Shown here piece after piece: positions 1 to 12,300 of a stretch of 64,000 nt of DNA; position 1 is the first letter of the stretch, and each line of letters starts with the position of its first letter. The notes beneath the pieces are model-generated. The model was given only the letters and a program-made list of their open reading frames with translations. It had not been told where the DNA came from and made no database searches. The DNA lies in assembly GCA_030248295.1 (NCBI GenBank), contig JASANH010000146.1, positions 1 through 64,000 on the forward strand, written 5' to 3'. This stretch comes from Mesodorylaimus sp. YZB2_4 (Eukaryota > Nematoda > Enoplea > Dorylaimida > Dorylaimidae). A program made the translations under genes and the position numbers.

Positions 1-1556
1 CTATACTGTAAATATTTACTGTTTTCTGTCTACACAATATCGAACATCAAAATGTAGCAGAGACTTTCGATTGGGTCAGGTAATAGTCATGGCTTTTGCC
101 TTTGTCATATCCAGCTAACCCTCTATGTTCCAGAGGAGACACTGCGCTTTTGTGTTTTTTTTACAATCTCAGTTTTCAACATATACTCGCGTGGCGAAAA
201 AACAAAGCACGAACAGTGTCTAGACAGTAACTCTTTCCAAGCTGCGGCAAACAGTTTGAAAAACACACTTTAGTGACCGAAAAAAGAAACAAGTATTCCA
301 AAATCTTACATAGGAGATGTCAACTTTGCAAGACGTTTTTGGAACATGCTTGATTTCAAGATATACCGTATCTAACTCGTTTCGACAAAAAATTTTAATC
401 GTGTAAGCAATGAGTCTTACAAATCTATTACATCATCTTTATCCTTGTACTCGGTTCGAGCAAACATTACACCTCTGCGCTGGCAGTGTATCCAGAATGG
501 GCTCGTGATTCGGTGCAGCTGTGAAAGTTTCTAAGATATGCGTCATGCTGCACTTGAAGCAGCAGGCGAGCTGTATAATCTGAAAATGTCGGGATAAAAC
601 TTTTTTCTCATTAAACCTAAAATAGCCCATGATTTTACACTCTTCCGTCGCCTCGTCGAAGGACATTCGACTCTGCTGTGCTGACTCGGTGCACTTTCTC
701 AGCTGCTCATTATCTCGTTTCTTTGGGCATGTTAAACAGATAATTTACTTTCCGACGTGCTACGAATTTTCAGCCTTTCTTTTAATCACTCATTGTTAAC
801 ACCTCCGGGAATAATAAATTAGGCTTCTACATAGTCTCTCCCCTTCCCATTCAGTCCTCCAAATCCAACATGGCATTATTCTAAATCACATTCTTTTATC
901 AACTTTTCTCTCACTTGAGCGGAGCCCTTTTTTTATCCGCACGGCATTTTTCCGATTATCCTTGTCGCTTTTGCATGAAGCTTCAGAAATATGATTCACT
1001 AAAATTGATATGGGGTAGTTGCGAAGATGGCAGCGTTGAAAGTAAGAAATCTGTTGACTCATTTTCTGAAGATCCAAATGACAAAGACCCAAACATGTGG
1101 CACTTAATTTAACTTTTCAAACCGCCTGATTAGAATAGGATTAGGACTGGGCAAGTCCTATTATGACTTGCCATACCATTTCTTGTTAGGCTGCCTTGAG
1201 CAGTTTTTCGCTATCGTGTAGGGGAAACAGTAATGTCAATGAAAATACCGATGTGTTCCAACAAAAATGGGATAACTGCACGATCTTGCGAAATTGAGTT
1301 AACTGCAAAATAAGATAGAGCAACACCACTAGAGTGACCTGGCAAAGTGAGGTAACTGCAGCAGGCTCCTTCACACTGTGACCGCCAGACAAAGTTCGGG
1401 GGCCCCCCCAAATGTTTCTGTCAAAATGAGACATGTGCAGACAGTTGAAACGAGATAAGTGCTGAGCCAGAGTCGAGTTATCTCCCTTTAGCTGGACACT
1501 TTTGGCGTGCGTCCCTAAATCCAGTGAGACAAGTGGCGCCGCAAACTTGTTAATCA
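1..1556. other. Gene-free stretch, nothing recognised
   Basis: Both strands hold only short open frames without recognisable domains, splice-supported continuations or a convincing promoter. I see no repeat shared with the rest of the window before the SINE that begins near 1557. Confidence 0.5.
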
Positions 1557-1722
1557 TCGTGGCCCGGTGGGTTAGGCGTCTGCCTCTCACGCCAGGTGCG
1601 CAGTTACGGGCGAGTGTTCGACTCGCGGGCCGGTAAATCATTTCGTGTAAAATGTGTCCCTTCACCCTCGAGTGCGCATAAGCGTTTGGTGATGTGGTAA
1701 AACATGAACATGAACATTGGTT
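1557..1722 (+). repeat. tRNA-Glu-derived SINE, copy 1
   Basis: The 5' part looks like a tRNA. It has an A-box-like stretch (TGGCCCGGTGGGTTA), an anticodon arm with the loop CTCTCAC flanked by TCTGC, which is typical of tRNA-Glu(CUC), and a B-box-like GTTCGACTC. A tRNA-unrelated tail of about 90 bases follows and ends near an ACATGAAC repeat. The same head and tail recur at 13818-13990 (plus) and at 49951-50100 (minus), so this is a dispersed family and not a tRNA gene. Mismatches in the acceptor and T arms also argue against a functional tRNA. Confidence 0.75.
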
Positions 1723-1797
1723 TATAGCTCAATGAGCTACCAAAATTGCATCTCTTGCCTTCTCAATTGTTTTTTTGACAAGTTAAAAAAATATGGC

Positions 1798-3612
1798 TCG
1801 TATAAGTCGTTTAATAGCATCTCAGGTGCTACATTTAATTCCTGATGAATCGGATTAGCCTAATGCTGCTGATTCTAATTCGTCGGGTTCCTCAGACAGC
1901 GATGCACCGATTGATGATTCCGATATTGACGATCATTACCTGCCCCCAAATCGTCGACCTCGTCTTCATCATCCGATTCAGACAATGAGCAAGGAAATAC
2001 TCTTAATGAGGTGAGGGCCCATGTCGATTCATGCAGATATCTGCACATCACAAAGCCTTCTGACAGCCACGGTCAGTTCATAGAGGTATTTCTGTGAATT
2101 TAGGAAAGCCCAGAACCAGATTTGGGGTCTTCACCTGTTTGAAATGCACAAGATCAGAGGGTGCAGCTATGCAAAAATTATTACAGCTTGGAGGTGGGTA
2201 TTTATCTTTATGGGTTTTCTTCTTTTATAGTAATTTCGCATTCACACATTCCCACTTCTTTTCTCATTTTTTAGACTTACAAGCGCAAAAAAGGTTTTAT
2301 TTGTCGATAACTGCGTCGTATGCCAGTCGGCCAACGTTCAGCAACGAGAGGATTGCGCACATCAAGTTGTCAGTATTACTTTGAAGTTGATAATCAAGAA
2401 GTTAAAGTCTGCAATAACTTTTTCAAAGCTACGATTGCCGTCTCAAACAATGCCATCACGTGGGCACTTCGTCACGAAAACTCAGAAGGGTCATTTTCCG
2501 GAATGGATCAACGGGGTCATCATGAATGACCAACGTACTACCGTGGGGTTAAAAAATACCCCAAGATAACGATCAGTGTTTTGATTAGACTAATTAACAC
2601 TAATTAACACTAATTAATTAATTTACCAAGTACAATCTGGGTTTAATAGATCATAACTAACCTTCAAATGATTTCCAGTCCTCTTGATCACCAGATAATC
2701 ACTAATTATCATACAATTCGATCGAATTTTGGTGATTGGCCCGGGGGGGCAGCGCGCACAGTGGCCACGTTGAGTCATAGGCGAAAAAAATGATCGATCG
2801 TGAAAAAACTAATTGTTGTAAATCGATGGATTACGCCACAATCGTGTCGGAATGATCAAAATACGCAGGAATAAATGGGGAATAAAACCTTGTGGATCGA
2901 ATATCTTGTTAAAAATTTTTAGGAATCGATTTTTCCAGCCAAATGATTCACCTTCACATACTGTATTGCGCCGCCGCGCACACTGGCGCAGGCGCGCGCT
3001 GTAAATGACGGTAAAATCTAGTTCAGCATTAGAGCGTTAAAACAAAAAAAAGAACTTTGAAAAACGATTTTTGGATCGATTTTTATCGATTTTTTTGCGG
3101 GGATCACTTTTTCAAAGGTAGTACAAGGGTAGCACGGTGCCAGAATAACCAAGCCTTATCTCGTTCATCAGCTGACCCACTCCGATTTTCTCGATGTCAG
3201 ACCTTTGGCTCAGAATTCGCGCCTTGGCAGCAGAAAAGATAATCATGGTGCCAGTGAACTGGCTGAAAATGAAAATGTTGCGATATGACAAAAAGAGAAT
3301 CCAGGTGTGATCAAATTGAAGTATCAATATTCAGACGCTGAGTATCGATTTATCAATCTGGGAGCGATTAGCACACGGAATTTGGCAAATCGGCAGCAGC
3401 ATGGTTCCAAGGAATTCAGATTGAAGCCCGCTTATGACAGGCAGCTTCCAGTTTCCGCAGCAAAAAAAAGCGGATATAATTTAACTTTGCGAAAGTGGCG
3501 CTATTCCATCGCAATATCGAAAATTTTATGATGCTCTGACTGATGACGCAACCGTTCGTGACGCTCTTGCTGATCCTGATGTGGATGAAGAGTCAGAAGA
3601 AGAATTTTGAGT
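1798..3612 (+). mobile_element. Decayed DNA transposon with transposase remnants
   Basis: The segment holds separated, out-of-frame pieces of one protein. Near 1798 there is a start-like piece followed after a stop by an acidic serine/aspartate stretch (SSGSSDSDAPIDDSDIDDHY). At 2320-2560 there is a piece with FEVDNQEVKVCNNFFKATI and then GMDQRGHHE, resembling the N-terminal domain of a transposase family common in invertebrates, where a similar 'KVCKKFF...D+RGKH' pattern occurs. A tail at 3500-3612 (SQYRKFYDALTDDATVRDA) ends in an acidic run and a stop. Stops and frameshifts, for example at the A-run near 3465, separate the pieces. I could not fix terminal repeats. The family is inferred from remembered pattern only, and the 2563-3060 spacer may be an intron or an insertion. 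Confidence 0.5.
2588..2625. repeat. Short tandem repeat of an 11-bp TAATTAACAC-type unit
   Basis: The unit CTAATTAACA is repeated about three times and ends in AATTAATTAATT. It is a local AT-rich tandem array inside the decayed transposon. Confidence 0.6.
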
Positions 3613-4129
3613 ACTTTTGGAGTAGTTTGACAATACTCGTTTCATGTCTATTCCTTATGGTTCATAAATTCGCACTATCTCTATGTAAGCCTATTGCAAT
3701 AAAGACGGCACTTATGGAAAAATGACACAACTGTTACACATGCATTGTCAGTGTTCTGACAAAACGAGATGTTAGTACCTAATCACTAACTGGTTATCAC
3801 TTGCAACGAAGTTAAAAAATACTATTGCCTGTACATCTGTGAAACTCAAACTGCAACATGAGCCATGCGCAGCAAATAGAGCGGTGGCACTCGGAGTCCA
3901 AAACTTTGACCTCGATTTTCTTAAAAGTGACATTCTTGCACTTATCCCATTTTGCTTGGAACACATCGATACTCATTATCGTTTTTCTCATTTATAGAAC
4001 TTTCTGTTTGACGTAGCAGATTAATGGTTTTTTAATTAAAAAGTGAGTTGGAGAAATTCCAAACTTCATGCTACAACACAGAGAAATCGAAAAAGGTGCA
4101 GGCCGCTCGAGAAGTGACTTTGGTGGCGG
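3613..4129. other. Intergenic, nothing recognised
   Basis: AT-rich sequence with only short frames and no motif or repeat that I can assign. It separates the decayed transposon from the LTR-like block. Confidence 0.45.
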
Positions 4130-4700
4130 ATGAGGTCACTCAAGCAATGGCGCAGGGCGGAATGGGCTCATAATCTTTTCGTCAGTCGGCCAACGGCCGA
4201 AGATTGTAATTGACAGTAAGAGAGGTCGTGACGTAATGAGTCCACCTACAATATGCGTCTGTAATAGGTGCCTTCAGTGGTTATCCTATTTGCATAGCAC
4301 ACGAGGCACAGACTATTTGTCTCCCTCCTCTCTGCTCAGGGCCGAGCGAGGCCGAGCTGACTGGTTTTCCTAACATGCGAGGGATTGATAGGACTAGTTC
4401 CTGGACCCCGAGCACCGCCTATATAAAGGCTGTGCTCCTGGCCTGGCGAGATCAGTTCGATCAGTGAGACTCCTCGACGACCTGACGATTGTAGCCGGTT
4501 CTTCCGATCCTGCGTGAGTCCCCCCTAGTCCGGCGTAGTGGACGCTCGCAATAAACTACATCGGTACTTGGGGTGCGTGGCTTGATTCGAACCCTCACAC
4601 CATAGCGCAGTTGGTTCAGTGTACGAGCACGAGAACCTGACTGTTTCACGTCCAAGTAGATGTCACTGTGAGCCAATGGGTAGTAGAGTGCGATTAAGAT
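4130..4700 (+). mobile_element. LTR-like block (possible solo LTR)
   Basis: The block has the order expected of a U3-R-U5 unit. A CTATATAAAGG box lies at about 4421, an initiator-like ATCAGTTC follows about 30 bases later, and an AATAAA signal lies near 4551, about 100 bases after that. It has no coding capacity and no recognisable retroelement ORF follows. A sequence with a tRNA A-box consensus (TAGCGCAGTTGG) lies at about 4604-4615. It could instead be the promoter and first exon of an unrecognised gene. I could not define the TG...CA ends or a target-site duplication. Confidence 0.4.
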
Positions 4701-5272
4701 CAAAACTTTCGAAATTTAAGCTGTTGCTAATGAGTGTGTCTCCCTGAAGGCTGCGCGAACCAAAGATTAGGTATCTTACGTTCTCCATTTGAACGTTTTG
4801 TGCTGGCACAGCTCCAAGTACACTCGGCCAAAAAAATGGGTATAGCCAGCACAACAGCCTCATCGTTAGTCCGCGAATCTCATGTAACGTATTTTGAGCT
4901 CCAATTTTTAGTTTCCTGTCATACTTGTCCTTCCTTTAAGATAAGGGTTTTTGTGAGGGTCGACCTGAATCTAGTAACTTGCCAAGTCCTCTTGAGGTGG
5001 AGAGTCATTTTCAGATTTTGTCCTTATCGTAGGCATTTGCTAAAAGCTAAAGTGCAACTACACGAGGGGTCCCTTTTAGAAGCCAACTTCTTGTATTTGT
5101 TCAACACTACAGTAGTTACAGTATATGCAGAGCTAGAGAGACAAGCTTTCTCATGTCATCATCACATTTATCTTAGTTCAAAATTTGTAGCTTTTCTTGG
5201 TCTTGTCTGAAAAAAATTCCTCAATGACAGACTGCCGAGTGACCAAACCATTCTTACCTTTCGAGCCTGCTA

Positions 5273-5506
5273 TCATGGAGCACTTGGCACAGCAGGAGAG
5301 TCAGTAACAGCAGCTGTCAGTGCTTGGCCATGCACGGAAACTGGAGCGATACTGGCACTGGAAGCAAGCCCACGGTGAGAGTAGCTAACAGCGGTGTAGG
5401 AGCGTTGAGCGGGTTTTGTCAGCAACTTTTTGGTTGGTGCCGCCATTCCTTCCCCGAAAATGGGCATGGCCGCGAAAATGCACAAGGCTGTCTTGAATAC
5501 TGCCAT
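5273..5506 (-). CDS. Candidate small secreted protein, 77 aa
   Basis: The frame encodes a 77-residue protein with a likely signal peptide (MAVFKTALCIFAAMPIFGEG). A low-complexity mature part rich in Ala, Ser, Val and Pro follows, loosely like an arthropod or ecdysozoan cuticle or secreted structural protein. No domain is recognised. A TATA box (TATAAATGG on the minus strand, 5588-5596) and an initiator-like TCAGTATT about 25-30 bases further down place a plausible transcription start about 55 bases before the ATG, which is the best support for a real gene. A GTAAGA donor lies just after the stop near 5260, and a TTTTTTTCAG acceptor near 5210 suggests a 3'UTR intron. Function is unknown. Confidence 0.5.
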   Translation of the reverse strand: MAVFKTALCIFAAMPIFGEGMAAPTKKLLTKPAQRSYTAVSYSHRGLASSASIAPVSVHGQALTAAVTDSPAVPSAP

Positions 5507-5585
5507 GACTTCCTCGAACGACCTTTATTGGTAATGAATTGGGAGCTGAACAGAATTGAATACTGATTTTGGCCTGTCCTCTGTC

Positions 5586-5598
5586 CTCCATTTATAGT
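5586..5598 (-). promoter_or_regulatory. TATA box of the 5.5-kb small secreted gene
   Basis: The minus strand reads GACTATAAATGG here. An initiator-like TCAGTATT follows about 25-30 bases downstream, and the ATG is about 85 bases downstream. Confidence 0.5.
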
Positions 5599-5599
5599 C

Positions 5600-8500
5600 A
5601 ACAGGGTCAGCTAGACAGACGACGAAAAAGCACAGCTGAGTTTCAAAGAGTGGAATGTGCAAATCCAAAAAACCAAGACGGAAGTGAGGAGTCGGAGAAA
5701 CTGCTGTAAAACACATTTTTGTTTGTTTGATGAACTCAATAGATTTTGTGATGCAGCTGATATTTTCTGCGCCACAGTCCCACAGCTTTATCGCGCGCTC
5801 ACATGCACGCTGTATTGTACCATATATGTGCCAGCGCAGAGTGCTCACACCGTCCGAAGATCGATTAGCGATAGCGGCGAACACGAGACTGTATGTTGCT
5901 CGCCTACCTAAAAACGGTTAGCTGGCTGTCTGACCCGGAACTAAAACGGGACGTTCAAAGCTCTCAGAAAACACGACGCAAGAAGGAGCGGGTGTTTCCT
6001 GTCTGCTTACGGGAGTATCACCGGTTACCAGTCAAGCCTATTAAATCTCGTACCAACGATCAGCCCACGTCCCTCTTACTGTATATGTAGAAGGCCGACA
6101 TACTGTAGCTTCACTGACGCGATATTATGATACTCAAATGGACTAGACTGTGTGTCCGGAAGGGGCTTATAAGTTTCCAACGAACGGAGAATCGGGATGC
6201 AAAGCCAGTCTTTGATGACAGACTATGCTAAGCGATATGCAGAGCGCCAGATGGTCCAGCCGAGCACGTTTCAGAAGCAGAGAATTTCATTTCTCAGGTT
6301 CGAGAAGTGTCCCCCTCCTGCTCTAATTTGTGGTCTCATATTCTACAGTACCAGGGTCAGCACTTGAAATGAAGTATTTGATCATTATCTCCCGACTCGA
6401 TCTGAACTACGGGAAACCGTAGGATCCAGTGTACTAGAGCCAAAAATTTCTGTAATCCTTTGCATGGTTCTCGAATTCCGCCAATGAACTTTTCCTGAAA
6501 GTATCGCGCAGTGTAAAAGCTAAGTTTGAAGCGTAAAGTAGGTACTTTTTTGTATACAGAATGAAGCAGGTACATCGTCTTCTCGTCTGTGCATCACACA
6601 GCTGTTTTTGTTACAAGCAGAGTGACCAGGACAGGCGCGATGCGGAGGAGACATGCAGTAGGACTAGATGTGCACCACCATCTTATGTGATTATGACGGT
6701 TTTCTTAAAAATCAGTTATTTCTACGCTGAAGATCACAAATTGGGCGCCCAGGATAGTGTTCTAAGAACATCCTGCAGTTTGCGAACGTGAGACGCGCTT
6801 GGCACGAAGTGACCTGGTGCTTCTTGCCAGCTTGAATACAAGTTTCACTCAGGACCTAGTTCACTGGGGCGAAGTCGGCTTTTAGGAAAACCAAGCTTTG
6901 AAAACCAAGCTTCGAGCTTTGGAATACAAGCAGCGTGTCTGTCAAAATTTCAAATACTTGCCCCCTAGTACACCCTTTTGTGTGTCCTGAAGGTGTCTAG
7001 CACACATTTGAACTTTTTTCGTAGACACGTGCGCTTTATGTACGCCAGAGGAGACAACAATCAACAGGACAACAAGCACGAATGGACCATCGAATGCTCG
7101 GAAGATGCAATAAGCACGTCATGATGCGCCCACAAAACATACAATGAGACCAAGCACACAATTGTGACATGATAAACTGACACGCAATATGCTTGATATT
7201 CAGTTGATCATGAGAAGAATCAAAAAAAAGATTACGAATTTGCGCGAGTGAGTGATCGATCGACTAATCAATCATGGATTGATCAACTCGAGGTCGCTAA
7301 CAAAAATGAGAATTAGCGCTCGATTATTTCATGATCCAGTAAAGACTGAACACAAAAATGGCCGAGTATCCATACCGGATCGATAAAATAATTGACTGAT
7401 CCATAATCAAAACAATCAGTAGCAAATATCGATCACTACTAATCTGGCCAAATACTGATCAATGCCCCTCGGCTAGCCAAATAGCAACTCGATCAGTCTT
7501 CACACTACCTACACATAAACAGATCACCATATCGCCGAATCGATCAATCGATAATCAATATCGATTCAAAGAGACACTACTAGGGAAGGAAACATGGAAG
7601 AAACTGATGCATAAATCGATACTGATCATCCAATCACCCGCGCCAATTGAGTTGAAATCAGCACCGCTAATACAATGAACACGTAAATGCTGTCATGGGC
7701 AGCTAATGCAGGCAGCAGCCAACTGGAACTTGCTTAGTAAAAAAAGCCAGAGAACACCACAGAAATATAAAGATTTTCAAAAAAGCAAAAAGTATCCGTC
7801 AGAAACTAAAAAACGATTTTTGTCTCACAGAAAACAGTAATTCTTTCAAACTTTCCAACGATCCTGATTCGTAAAAAAATGGCACGATTACATATCAAAA
7901 TGGAATCAATTGAAAAGACTGAATTTTTATATTCATTTGCAAATTTCAAAATAATTCAAATTTTCTTTATAAAAGTTTAACAATAGCAACTGAATTTTTT
8001 GTTTTTTGTTTTTGATGTCATAAGCATCGAAAAAGCGACTAGATGGCCATTTTTGTCGAATAATTCTTTTTTCTTCGAAGCTGATTCGCAGTCTTTATCT
8101 CGCGAGGATTTTAAAAATTGCGTCTAGCCTTAATTTGAAATGCAAACGCACAAAAGCACAAAGCAAAGGCATGTAGATAGTATATACGCGTGCAGAACTT
8201 GGAATGCCCGCTGGCCTGTGCTGCATACGGTTGGTGACAGCCAGAACACATGTAGATATATGATTTGTATTAAGAGAAATTAATCGTATATCAAACTTTC
8301 GAGAATCGCAAGAGGCTACTTACTAGCAGCCCAAGTGAAATTCGCTTTTATCGATCTCATCAAAATAACGAAATTGACACGAAACCGCATCAGTTCTGGT
8401 GGCCTGTAATTAGGCAAAACCAGCGATCAGTGTGAGCTGATCGGCCGATCAATGATCTGGCTGTGATCTAGCAATCGCTGAACTGACGCTGAACTTTGGG

Positions 8501-9380
8501 CACGCTATTCAAGAGGCTGCTTCTGCTATTCTGTTTACAACATGTACAATATGCTTACAGCAACCGAATTTGCATTATTAGTCTAAAAAGCAAAGCTGCG
8601 TCGTTTGAGGCTGACAGAAAATCAGTTGGGTCTTCCTAAACCCAGAATGAATCAGAGAGCGCTTCTACCTGTTAATAACACAACACCTCTCCAAAACGCA
8701 CGCAAATCCATCAAAGCGAAATGATCGGCAAAGGTGAACACTTGCGTCACGAAACCCACTTGGCCGCAGACTTTTCAAAGAAAAGAATAAATACCAAGCA
8801 AAGTCACGGACAAGCGTTCATGGCATCTAGCAAGAAATTATTGCCAGTACTCGACATGACACTACATGACATGCGGTGATTTTTACTAGAATCCACTGTA
8901 AAATCTCGGTGGGAAACGCTTACTGAGTAGGGCCTTATCAGGGGGTATACATATTGCAATATTTATGCGTGGCAATATCTACACCATCCCCTGTTTAGAT
9001 ATTTCATATGTAGCATGCAAACCATCAAACTTAACGAACGGTACGACTAAGCTCAAAATCACTCAATGCTGACCATTGATGTTGTATTATGTCGTGCTTT
9101 AATCATACTCAAACGCGTCAGCGCACTTAAAACGTATGAAACGTGAAAAGAATTGCATAACTCAAATGTCTGTAAGAAATCATAGAACTAAAGTTAGACC
9201 AATCCGATAAAGCAACTTCACAAACAAATTATTTCATAGGTCGATTGCTGACCTATGCGGGAAATGCAATGCAATGCTTGTAAGATTCATAAAATGGCAT
9301 AGCTGTGACAAGGTGATGAGGTTCCGTGATCCATTTGCCAGGTCGAAACGAAGTTGACAGATGCCAGATGACTGCTATTT
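5600..9380. other. Long gene-free stretch
   Basis: About 3.8 kb without a supportable gene on either strand. Open frames are short and lack domains. The part from about 7200 to 7660 is unusually dense in GATC/ATCGAT words (see findings). The rest is unremarkable AT-rich DNA. Confidence 0.5.
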
Positions 9381-12300
9381 TATCATTGATGTTTAGTACT
9401 GCATCGAAACAAATCCTGTCGTCGCGTTAGACGGGATTTAACTGATATGGTCGGCTGGGTGCCTAACGAGAAGGAAGATTTAGTAATTTTAACCCTGGTA
9501 TGCTTGACACAGTATCGAGGAGCCAGCGATGGGACTTGCAAGAATTGTGATCTGGTCGGGAGATATCGATCAAAAAAACCTCCAAGTCTGCAGCCCTGTA
9601 CTGCATATGGGATATGAGTCCGCAAATTGAGACGTGACAGGAAACTGAATATTATTAGGAGTAAATCTTGCGGTTGATCAGGTTCAATCCACCAGGTGCT
9701 TATCCCGGCACTCCTTTATTTTACTGCGTATTGAAGCCTAAAATTTATGACCAGTCGCACTACTTTTCTAAAACGGAGACTCCTGATAAAGACCTTGGCA
9801 CTATGTTTCCTGACGCTCACAGTTTTGTGTCCTGCCCAAACCGATACCATCTTCTGCATACAGTGCGCCCGCGTAAGGGAGAGATGTGTCAAATAAATGT
9901 ATGAGCCTCCCAGCGTGTACGAATATTTAAATTATATGCCCTCTGTTCGTCTTTGCTTGCGTCCCGATACTGATAAGTATTGAATAGGTGGAACCAGCAT
10001 TGCAGAATTTCAAATCATATGCTAACTGCAAAGAATGTAAGCCAACCAAGCCCGTCAATTCAGCCTCGCCCCCGTAATTCACACTGGCCCTGCAACGAAT
10101 CGAGCCTTCATTCGAAGGAAGGAAACGCAATTATCAAAGCAGCGCATCAACGTGCGCGAAAAGTCGTCGACTAGCAGCATCTCAAGAGGCAAGCCATTAG
10201 GGGTCGCGACCGGATTTCGGGATTCTATGCACGAGGGAAACGCGTGAGCTAACTGACGAATAAGGATCCAATGTGATCGAGTGTTGCTGGCCATGCCCTT
10301 CATGGAGCTGGGGGCTGCTCGAATGAGGAATCGTAATGATGCGCATAGATCGGGCAGAAATATATACAGAAGGCACCTGAACCACCTGACCAGCCCAAGG
10401 TTACTGTAACCGCTACTTCCGGGAATCGTTTGGGCGATCTTCCATCGATTAGGGCGTTGATTGTAAACGATGACGTGGGGCAGTCCAAGAACAGCACTTA
10501 CAGTACTGACAATGGCATCGCTCAAAGAAGATGGCAGCACACTTTGTCAAGAGTCGCCTCCTTATTTTTATCCCGCCCCAGCATTGACTAGCTGTCTGCG
10601 GGTGAGCAACGCTATCTTAGCAACCAACCGTGTGCAGCACAGCTAACCCTTTAATTTACACTAATGGAGGCGAATCAAAACGGTACGGACTCATTTTGCT
10701 GCGCCATCTCGGCTTGTGTCAACTAATTTTCATAAAATGCCTACTTCTATCGACTCACTTCATGTTGTTGTCTGACGGGAGGGGGGGGGGGGGGGGGGGA
10801 GAAATCCTATAGTACCATTTCCATGGTCATAGCTTTTTACTCTTTTCACCCACTCGCCCTGCGTCCTTTAGAACGAACGGACATTAAAAACGAGAAGGAG
10901 ATCGGTCTTGGATGTCACACACGGGGCACGCCATGCCCCTATATGGTCTCCTAGTCCATTTGCGCGAGGGGGCGCGTCGAGGTGCACGCTAGGTGGTCCA
11001 GCAGATCGAGTCGAGTCAAGCCCCCGCTCGGCTAATACGTCAAATAGGTGGGTTGAAAGGCGACGAAACGAGAAGAATTGATAAAAAGTCACGAAAGTAT
11101 GGGACACCGAGCAATTCGACTGCACTATTCGGTTAGTGCTCGTATAGTTAGCTTACTGTAATGGCCGACCCTTTTTCCGAACCATTGACCAAGCTTGCGA
11201 ACGAGTGCGCGCCAGACCAGAGTCATGGCCTATTAGCTTGCCGCACACACTCGCCTGTCCACATTAATTTCCACTCAACTCGCCAGCCATCGTCCTAGAA
11301 GCTTTTTAGACTCGCTCTACGATTCGTTCAACACGCGCCTCGTCCTTTCGTGTTTTCGTGATAAAAGATAGGCGAATGAAAATGGAGGGTGCATGGGCGG
11401 GCGGTATGCATAGTGGCTACCTGCCTCGCCTCGTATGGTCATACGGGGAGGCAGGTCGGGATGAGATGGAGGTAAAGTAATATTCAATCCATCCGCGAAC
11501 GGGATGAGACGGGGAAAAGCTAAACTTGATTAAACTCGATTGCCCCCGGGCCAGCCACCCAGGCTTCCTATTACCTTTTATGGAGCGGTGATTAAAGAAA
11601 GCCAGAAGGCTCGCCAACGTGTCGCTGAACCGACGCTCTAGCGCGCTCGCTGCGTTCATGTTTTCGATTTTTTCACCTGCTTCGAAATGAATGCCAAATT
11701 TAGATTTGACTCAAATTTTTCGAAGTTACTTTTACTTTAGCGAAGTGGGCACATGGCTGAACATATCTCACTCTAGAGAACCCTCGAGCAGCCTCTAACT
11801 TTGTCAGTGCTTTTAGGGTTACATCCTGGTCAACCAAGCACACCGTGGCAGGTGTGTTCTAAAATACATCGGTAGTTATATTTGGCACGGAAACCATTTT
11901 ATCGATTTTTTGTAAAATCGAAATGCAACACTTGCCGAAAACCGTCACTACGGCTGTTCAAGATCGGGTCGTGGCTCCGTCGAAACAACTGTTCGCCGAT
12001 TATCAACCGTAAGTAATTTTATTAGAAATATTGATCAGTTTTACAGCAGGTCTGAATCAAGCGCTATCAACTAATCAGTGATCAGAGCTTATTTATAACA
12101 TTTTGAAACAGCATGTTTCTGCAAGACCCCAGTTTTATTAGGTGCGCGTTTTCCAATCAGCCACGTTGCACACTGGAATTAATTTTTTCAGGGAGATGAT
12201 CAAAGTCTGTCAAAAGTTTTTTGTGAAACCGACAGGGGTGGAAAATGCAAACCCAAAAACGGACTTGAGATGCCACTGAAAATATGATCCATCACTGTCC

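Noticed and set aside
1186-1665. 159-residue minus-strand frame
   Set aside because: It runs antisense through a SINE and has no recognisable protein feature.
4600-4665. Possible tRNA gene after the A-box TAGCGCAGTTGG
   Set aside because: No proper anticodon arm or B-box follows at tRNA spacing, and the flanking acceptor arms do not pair.
10079-10540. 153-residue minus-strand frame
   Set aside because: No domain, no signal peptide, no supported promoter or splice partner. Its length is not exceptional in a GC-moderate stretch, so I left it unassigned.
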